This document shows, in pieces, positions 6,431 through 11,093 of a DNA stretch of 11,093 bases (position 1 is its first letter; each line of letters begins with the position of its first letter). Where the stretch lies: the NCBI GenBank assembly GCA_947380835.1, contig CANCSL010000036.1, forward strand, positions 1 to 11,093, read 5' to 3'. The DNA comes from Actinomycetota bacterium (GTDB lineage: Bacteria; Actinomycetota; Actinomycetes; Nanopelagicales; Nanopelagicaceae). The notes under the pieces were generated by a model that was not told the DNA's origin, ran no database searches, and saw only the letters and a program-made list of their open reading frames with translations. The position numbers and the translations under genes were made by a program.

Positions 6431-6449
6431 CCCCGTGGGTGGCTCGGGG
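6431..6449. repeat. GC-rich inverted repeat CCCCG-N9-CGGGG upstream of ctaE
   Basis: Perfect 5-base G/C arms at 6431-6435 and 6445-6449 flank a 9-base loop, ending 19 bases before the GTG of ctaE. It could be a leader hairpin or a binding site affecting expression of the respiratory operon. There is no following T-run, so it is not a factor-independent terminator. Short arms in GC-rich sequence can arise by chance. Confidence 0.25.
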
Positions 6450-6468
6450 GCGTTAGGTCCTATTTGCG

Positions 6469-7119
6469 GTGAAAATCAGGAATAATGCGCGGGTGACCAC
6501 AGTGGCAGCAACCCCAGGAAAAGTGACCAGGCCAAACCTCGTCGCAGTCGGAACCATCGTCTGGCTCGCCAGCGAACTTATGTTCTTCGCAGCGCTCTTT
6601 GCAATGTACTTCACAACGCGCGCAGTTCAAGGACCGAAGGTCTGGTTGGCCTCAACCGGAATGTTGAATGTGCGTTTCGCCGCCATCAACACCACCGTGC
6701 TGGTGCTTTCATCAGTGACCTGCCAGTTCGGAGTCTTTGCAGCCGAGCGCTTTCAAGCCCGTCGCACCGGAAAGCTTTTTCAGTTTGCCAAGTGGGGTAT
6801 GCGCGAATGGTTCGCTCTCACTTTTCTGATGGGCGCTTTCTTTATTGGCGGTCAGGTTTACGAGTACGCCAACTTGGTACACGAAGGTCTTTCACTTTCA
6901 TCCCGAGCTTATGGTTCAGTTTTCTATATCACCACTGGATTTCACGGCCTCCACGTAACTGGTGGATTAATCGCCTTTCTTATTGTCTTATTGCGCGTCT
7001 ATAAGGCTAAGAAGTTTGGTCACAAACAAGCAACTACTGCAATTGTTGTTTCGTATTACTGGCACTTCGTCGATATCGTCTGGATCGCGCTCTTCTCGGC
7101 GATCTACCTCATCAAGTGA
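6469..7119 (+). CDS. ctaE: Cytochrome c oxidase subunit III (aa3 type)
   Basis: The 216-residue membrane protein is the actinobacterial five-helix form of subunit III, lacking the first two helices of the mitochondrial type. Helices lie at about 25-46, 62-84, 106-127, 142-170 and 190-213. Signatures are '[18 protein letters not shown]' in the first helix, '[10 protein letters not shown]' in the fourth and '[12 protein letters not shown]' in the last. Subunit III stabilises the catalytic core (CtaD, CtaC, not in this window) and supports proton uptake. It heads the ctaE-qcrCAB operon, with 20 bases to qcrC. The start is uncertain: GTG 6469 is used, but GTG 6493, eight codons later, would give a product beginning closer to other CtaE proteins. 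Neither has a clear ribosome-binding site. Confidence 0.95.
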   Translation: MKIRNNARVTTVAATPGKVTRPNLVAVGTIVWLASELMFFAALFAMYFTTRAVQGPKVWLASTGMLNVRFAAINTTVLVLSSVTCQFGVFAAERFQARRTGKLFQFAKWGMREWFALTFLMGAFFIGGQVYEYANLVHEGLSLSSRAYGSVFYITTGFHGLHVTGGLIAFLIVLLRVYKAKKFGHKQATTAIVVSYYWHFVDIVWIALFSAIYLIK

Positions 7120-7139
7120 GATTGGGCTACTAAAGAAGA

Positions 7140-7934
7140 ATGAAACGACTCTCACGCTATCGCCGACATAAATTTGCCGCGCCAGCACTCATCGTCGCTG
7201 CCTTGATTTCGATCGGAACTACCTTCTCGATCGCAAGCGCCCTTCCTAGCCAACAACGCATGGAATCAACGGCCCAGACAACGCAAATTGCCGAAGGTAA
7301 GCAAATTTTTGCCCGCGGTTGCTCTTCTTGTCACGGACTCAATGCCGAAGGCGGCTCTATTGCTCCTTCACTCATTGGCGTTGGCGCCGCTTCAGTAGAT
7401 TTCCAAGTCGGAACCGGACGCATGCCCATGGCTGATATGAGCCAACAGGCTATGGCTAAGAAACCGATTTACAACGAAGAAGAAACAGCAGCGCTTGCTG
7501 CTTATGTCGCTTCCTTGGCACCCGGTCCTGCTGCCGTAACGAACGATCAACTGACGTGGGAACGTGACGGAAATACTGCCCAAGGTGGCGAGCTTTTCCG
7601 AACTAACTGCGCCATGTGCCACAACTTTGCCGCCCAAGGTGGCGCACTCACCAACGGCAAGTATGCGCCTTCTCTTATGGGCACAGAAGCCAACAAAATT
7701 TATGAAGCGATGATTACTGGCCCACAATCAATGCCAGTCTTTTCGGACAAAACAATCACTCCCGAAGAGAAGTTGTCGATTATCAAGTGGATCAAAGCAG
7801 CACAGAAAGAGCCAGGTTTAGGCGGAGCATCACTCGGTCGCGTAGGGCCAGTAACTGAAGGATTGTTAGGTTGGACTCTCGGACTTGGACTCCTCATCGG
7901 AGTTGCAGTCTGGCTAGCATCGAAGGCGAGATAG
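7140..7934 (+). CDS. qcrC: Cytochrome bc1 complex di-haem cytochrome c subunit
   Basis: The 264-residue QcrC has two haem c sites, 'CSSCH' (61-65) and 'CAMCH' (157-161), each in its own cytochrome c domain. An N-terminal signal/anchor helix (about 14-34) and a C-terminal membrane helix (about 243-261, ending 'WLASKAR') hold it in the membrane with the haems outside. Actinobacterial QcrC carries electrons from the Rieske protein directly to the aa3 oxidase, replacing a mobile cytochrome c. ATG 7140 follows ctaE by 20 bases with a purine-rich AAAGAAGA directly in front. The stop is TAG 7932-7934, three bases from the qcrA start. Length and haem spacing are normal for the family. Confidence 0.96.
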   Translation: MKRLSRYRRHKFAAPALIVAALISIGTTFSIASALPSQQRMESTAQTTQIAEGKQIFARGCSSCHGLNAEGGSIAPSLIGVGAASVDFQVGTGRMPMADMSQQAMAKKPIYNEEETAALAAYVASLAPGPAAVTNDQLTWERDGNTAQGGELFRTNCAMCHNFAAQGGALTNGKYAPSLMGTEANKIYEAMITGPQSMPVFSDKTITPEEKLSIIKWIKAAQKEPGLGGASLGRVGPVTEGLLGWTLGLGLLIGVAVWLASKAR

Positions 7935-7936
7935 TT

Positions 7937-8929
7937 GTGAACCACGAATTCGAAAAGTTTTCCGACCCAGGACTTCCAGAGCATGTCCACCGAAATGCTG
8001 ATGTAGATCCCATCGCCGAAAAGCGTGCAGAGCAACAGGTAGCTATCCTTTTTGTGCTTTCTGCTCTAGGAACTATTCTGCTTATCGGTTCCTACATTTT
8101 CATTAAGCCTTCCTCTTTCATTTACCTTCCAGTTCTCGGTGATACCAATACCCAACAACTCCTTCTCGGTGTTGGAATGGCCATGTCACTCTTCTTCATT
8201 GGCATGGGCGCGGTTCAATGGGCTCGAAAGTTGATGTCGGACACTGAAGTAATCGCCGAGCGTCACGAATTTCGTTCTCCCGACGAAGATCGTGCCGATT
8301 TCGTCGCGACCGTAAAGGAACAAGCCGCGCTGGCCGATGTTGGCCGTCGCACTTTGATCAAACGCTCACTTGGCTTGGCCTTAGGCCTAGCCGGGCTTTC
8401 ACCACTTATTTTGTTGCGCGATCTTGGCCCACTTCCTAAGAAGGAGTTCGACACCACGGATTGGAAGAAGGGCACTCGATTGGTGACTGATCCAGGCGAT
8501 CGCCCCATCAAACCTTCCGATCTCGAAGTTGGCGCCGTAGCCCAAGTTCTTCCCGAACTGTCAGGCGGAACCGTCCGATCCCTAGAAAATATTGGCAAAG
8601 ATGCCGTCCTTCTCATTCGTCTACGTCCAGAAGAATTTAACTTGGACACCGAGCGGCTTTCGTGGACACACGAAGGCATCATCGCTTTCTCTAAAATTTG
8701 TTCGCATATGGGTTGCGCAGTTGCGCTTTACGAGCAGCAAACAAAGCACTTGCTCTGCCCATGTCACCAATCAACTTTTGATGTTACCCGAGCTGCCAAG
8801 GTAATTTTTGGACCAGCAGCTCGCCCACTTCCACAACTGGCAATCACGATTGATGCTGATGGCTACCTTGTTGCACAACAACCATTCACCGAACCTGTCG
8901 GACCAAGTTTCTGGGAGCGCTCCTCATGA
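7937..8929 (+). CDS. qcrA: Cytochrome bc1 complex Rieske iron-sulfur subunit
   Basis: The 330-residue QcrA has the three-helix N-terminal region special to Actinobacteria (about 35-56, 75-96 and 140-165) and a C-terminal Rieske domain. The 2Fe-2S ligands are C255 and H257 in 'CSHMGC', and C274 and H277 in 'CPCHQS'; C260 and C276 form the usual disulfide. The protein takes the first electron from menaquinol at the Qo site of QcrB and swings it to QcrC. I start at GTG 7937, right after the qcrC stop and preceded by AAGGCGAG as a fair ribosome-binding site. A longer frame from TTG 7871 would overlap the qcrC coding end and adds residues unlike the family. Its TGA overlaps the qcrB ATG as ATGA, so the two are probably translationally coupled. 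Confidence 0.96.
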   Translation: MNHEFEKFSDPGLPEHVHRNADVDPIAEKRAEQQVAILFVLSALGTILLIGSYIFIKPSSFIYLPVLGDTNTQQLLLGVGMAMSLFFIGMGAVQWARKLMSDTEVIAERHEFRSPDEDRADFVATVKEQAALADVGRRTLIKRSLGLALGLAGLSPLILLRDLGPLPKKEFDTTDWKKGTRLVTDPGDRPIKPSDLEVGAVAQVLPELSGGTVRSLENIGKDAVLLIRLRPEEFNLDTERLSWTHEGIIAFSKICSHMGCAVALYEQQTKHLLCPCHQSTFDVTRAAKVIFGPAARPLPQLAITIDADGYLVAQQPFTEPVGPSFWERSS

Positions 8930-10518
8930 CCAATAAAGAACGCATCGCAGGCAACGTTGCCGGTTACGTCGATGACCGAACTGGCGCCGCCAAGTGGTTA
9001 AAGAAGAACCTCACCAAAGTTTTCCCAGACCACTGGTCTTTCATGCTGGGCGAAATCGCGCTCTACTCCTTCATCATCTTGCTGCTCTCCGGAACCTTCC
9101 TCACCTTTTGGTTTGATCCGTCACAACGTGATGTTATTTACAATGGCTCGTACGCTCCGCTCTCTCATGTGCAGATGTCCGCCGCCTATGCCTCCACTTT
9201 GCATATCTCTTTTGATGTTCGTGGTGGACTTCTTATGCGTCAGATTCATCACTGGGCAGCCCTCATTTTCATGACGGCAATCGTTGTGCACTTATTGCGC
9301 GTCTTCTTCACTGGCGCCTTCCGCAAGCCACGTGAATTTAACTGGTTGATCGGTGTTGGGCTTTTGACGTTGGGAATCGTTGAAGGGTTCTTGGGTTACT
9401 CACTTCCAGATGATTTACTCTCAGGCACCGGAATTCGTATCGCTGAAGCTATCATCCAAGCCATCCCAGTAGTCGGCTCTTACCTTTCCTTCTTTGCTTT
9501 CGGTGGTCCATTCCCTGGTCATGTCTTTATCCCACGCATTTACATGGTTCATATCTTGCTTCTACCTGGAATTTTCTTGGCTCTGATCACCATTCACTTG
9601 ATGTTGGTCTGGTACCAGAAGCACACCCAATATCCAGGTCCAGGACGCACCGAGAAGAACGTAGTCGGATACCCACTCATGCCGGTCTATATGGCCAAGG
9701 CAGGTGGCTTCTTCTTCATTGTTTTCGGAGTCACAGCCTTCCTAGGTGGAGTTGCCTCGATCAACCCTATTTGGCTCTATGGGCCATATACGCCAGGACA
9801 GATATCTGCCGGTTCTCAGCCTGACTGGTACATGGGCTGGCTCGATGGGTTAGTGCGTATGTCACCACCGATCGAAACACACGCGTTCGGTCACACTATT
9901 TCCTGGAACATTTTGATTCCAGGCTTAATCATTCCCGGGATTCTCTTTACCGGCATGGCGCTCTATCCCTTTATCGAAAGTTGGATAACGGGAGATAAGC
10001 GCGAGCATCACTTGCTGGATCGTCCTCGAAACGTTCCTAATCGAACCGCCCTTGGCATTATGTCCCTAACCTTCATGCTGATCTCGCTGATCAATGGCGG
10101 TAACGACATCATTGCTACACATTTTCATCTCACCATTAATGGCATCATGTGGTTCACCCGAATTGGGCTCTTTACAATCCCCCCAATCGCGTTTGTCATC
10201 ACCAAGCGCATTTGTCTCTCCCTGCAGCGCGCAGATCGCGATCTAGTCCTTCACGGACGTGAAACTGGTCGACTCGTTATGACACCTGCTGGCGAATTTA
10301 TCGAAGTTCACGAGCCCATCTCGGCCGCAAAAGCGTGGACATTGACACAACACTTGCAAGATCCAGCTCTCGCAATAGAGAACGTGGATGAGCACGGCGT
10401 ACGCAACCCTGCTGGCATTAAGGGTCGAATCCGCGCCCGTTGGAGCGTTGCAAATGCAGAACAGATTCCAGCCGCCACGGTCACTGAACGCAAAGAGCTC
10501 GAGGATGGACATCATTAG
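8926..10518 (+). CDS. qcrB: Cytochrome bc1 complex cytochrome b subunit
   Basis: The 530-residue QcrB is the quinol-oxidising membrane core of the bcc complex. Haem b ligands are H108/H122 in the second helix and H209/H224 in the fourth; the second pair is spaced by 15 as in the b6/actinobacterial type. The Qo-site motif is 'PDWY' (299-302), the variant seen in Actinobacteria instead of PEWY. About eight or nine hydrophobic helices end near residue 420, followed by a soluble C-terminal tail typical of actinobacterial proteins. It receives menaquinol electrons, sends one to QcrA and recycles the other through the haems. This subunit is the target of the inhibitor Q203 in mycobacteria. The ATG overlaps the end of qcrA by four bases. 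Nothing in the sequence looks unusual. Confidence 0.97.
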   Translation: MTNKERIAGNVAGYVDDRTGAAKWLKKNLTKVFPDHWSFMLGEIALYSFIILLLSGTFLTFWFDPSQRDVIYNGSYAPLSHVQMSAAYASTLHISFDVRGGLLMRQIHHWAALIFMTAIVVHLLRVFFTGAFRKPREFNWLIGVGLLTLGIVEGFLGYSLPDDLLSGTGIRIAEAIIQAIPVVGSYLSFFAFGGPFPGHVFIPRIYMVHILLLPGIFLALITIHLMLVWYQKHTQYPGPGRTEKNVVGYPLMPVYMAKAGGFFFIVFGVTAFLGGVASINPIWLYGPYTPGQISAGSQPDWYMGWLDGLVRMSPPIETHAFGHTISWNILIPGLIIPGILFTGMALYPFIESWITGDKREHHLLDRPRNVPNRTALGIMSLTFMLISLINGGNDIIATHFHLTINGIMWFTRIGLFTIPPIAFVITKRICLSLQRADRDLVLHGRETGRLVMTPAGEFIEVHEPISAAKAWTLTQHLQDPALAIENVDEHGVRNPAGIKGRIRARWSVANAEQIPAATVTERKELEDGHH

Positions 10519-10536
10519 TTTGACGTTCTTTTCCTT

Positions 10537-11016
10537 ATGAGCATACGTTCTGCAACTCTTGCCGACATTCCTGCAATGCTGGAGCTCATCCACGCCCTTG
10601 CGGTATACGAAAAGGCGCCCGAGGAAGTCCTCATCACCGCCGAGCAGATCCAAACGCATTTCTTTGGGGATGCTCCTAAAGTCTTCTGCGAGATTGTGGA
10701 AGATGAGAACGAGGTTGCAGGTTTCGCGATCTGGTTTCTCAACTACTCCACTTGGCTAGGTGTCCACGGGATTTACCTAGAAGATCTCTTTGTAAAACCC
10801 GAATATCGCGGCAAGGGTCATGGCAAAGCTCTCTTGCAACATCTTGCCGCCACATGCGTCGAAAATGGTTACGGGAGATTTCAATGGTGGGTGTTGGACT
10901 GGAATAGCCCGGCCATCGAGTTTTACAGTTCGCTCGGAGCCAAAGCGATGGATGAATGGACTATCTACCGTGTTTCTGGCGATCCCCTGACCCAACTGGG
11001 CTCCCCTAAAGAATAA
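10537..11016 (+). CDS. GNAT acetyltransferase, SSAT/diamine (thialysine) N-acetyltransferase-like
   Basis: The 159-residue single-domain GNAT protein has the pattern of the SSAT family (spermidine/spermine or thialysine N-acetyltransferase): 'ATLADIPAMLELI' at the N-terminus, 'YLEDLFVKPEYRGKGHG', where R91-G96 form the acetyl-CoA loop, 'WWVLDWNSPAIEFYSSLGA', and a closing 'EWTIYRV' strand. Family members acetylate polyamines or lysine-like amines; the substrate here is not proven. It begins 18 bases after qcrB, on the same strand, with no clear ribosome-binding site and no terminator between them. It may therefore be transcribed with the respiratory operon, although a functional link is not evident. 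Its end is followed five bases later by the apparent end of a gene on the opposite strand. Confidence 0.9.
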   Translation: MSIRSATLADIPAMLELIHALAVYEKAPEEVLITAEQIQTHFFGDAPKVFCEIVEDENEVAGFAIWFLNYSTWLGVHGIYLEDLFVKPEYRGKGHGKALLQHLAATCVENGYGRFQWWVLDWNSPAIEFYSSLGAKAMDEWTIYRVSGDPLTQLGSPKE

Positions 11017-11021
11017 ATAAC

Positions 11022-11093
11022 TTAAGAAGTTTCAGCCAGTTTCTTCAAACGAACCAGCGTTTTTAAAATGGCTTTTTGATTGTTCGAATATGC
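11022..11093 (-). CDS. Probable 3' end of an unidentified gene
   Basis: On the minus strand the frame is open from the window edge to TAA 11024-11022, giving 23 residues rich in Lys and Leu ('ILKTLVRLKKLAE') that look like a C-terminal amphipathic helix. A gene here would converge on the SSAT-like gene with a 5-base gap, as compact as the other junctions in this window. It is too short to name a family, and an open frame of this length could be chance. Confidence 0.4.
   Translation of the reverse strand, partial: AYSNNQKAILKTLVRLKKLAETS

Noticed and set aside
7871..7936. Upstream TTG start for qcrA
   Set aside because: It would overlap the qcrC coding end by 64 bases; GTG 7937 has a ribosome-binding site and fits the family N-terminus.

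Overview
The window looks like chromosomal DNA from an actinobacterium of fairly low GC (about half G+C by eye, not computed). Three things point there: the qcrC-qcrA-qcrB set with a di-haem QcrC and a three-helix Rieske protein, a ctaE gene directly in front of it, and several start codons lying 6-8 bases after a TANNNT -10 box, a leaderless layout common in Actinobacteria. Small planktonic freshwater actinobacteria (Nanopelagicales/acI-like, or Luna-type Microbacteriaceae) would fit, but that placement is inference.

Layout. (1) Bases 1-345 hold the 3' end of a zinc-type medium-chain dehydrogenase on the + strand. (2) Bases 357-3054 are a minus-strand run, read from high to low coordinates: Est30-like carboxylesterase, RimJ/RimL-type GNAT acetyltransferase, PhnB-like VOC protein, then a PLP-dependent cysteine synthase. 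The first three overlap by 10 and 4 bases. The cysteine synthase follows after a short gap and may have its own promoter. (3) A 59-base divergent spacer (3055-3113) carries a good minus-strand promoter and a small inverted repeat. (4) Bases 3114-4856 encode a DEDDh exonuclease fused to a UvrC-like GIY-YIG nuclease. It converges on trpD (5919-4840), and the two coding ends overlap by 17 bases. (5) Upstream of trpD, on the same strand, is a small stand-alone receiver-like protein whose conserved lysine is replaced by histidine. (6) After a 138-base divergent spacer comes the respiratory operon ctaE-qcrC-qcrA-qcrB (6469-10518), followed by an SSAT-like GNAT gene. (7) The last 72 bases appear to be the 3' end of another minus-strand gene.

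The respiratory genes encode the cytochrome bcc complex (QcrCAB) and subunit III of the aa3 oxidase (CtaE). In Actinobacteria these assemble into a III2IV2 supercomplex that moves electrons from menaquinol to oxygen without a soluble cytochrome c. The order exo/GIY-YIG, trpD, ctaE, qcrC, qcrA, qcrB matches, from memory, Rv2191-Rv2196 of Mycobacterium tuberculosis, so this block is ancient and mostly ordinary. The receiver-like gene and its inverted-repeat promoter are the parts that do not belong to that remembered block. I saw no mobile element, CRISPR array, rRNA, tRNA or convincing terminator, and no clear new multi-gene system.
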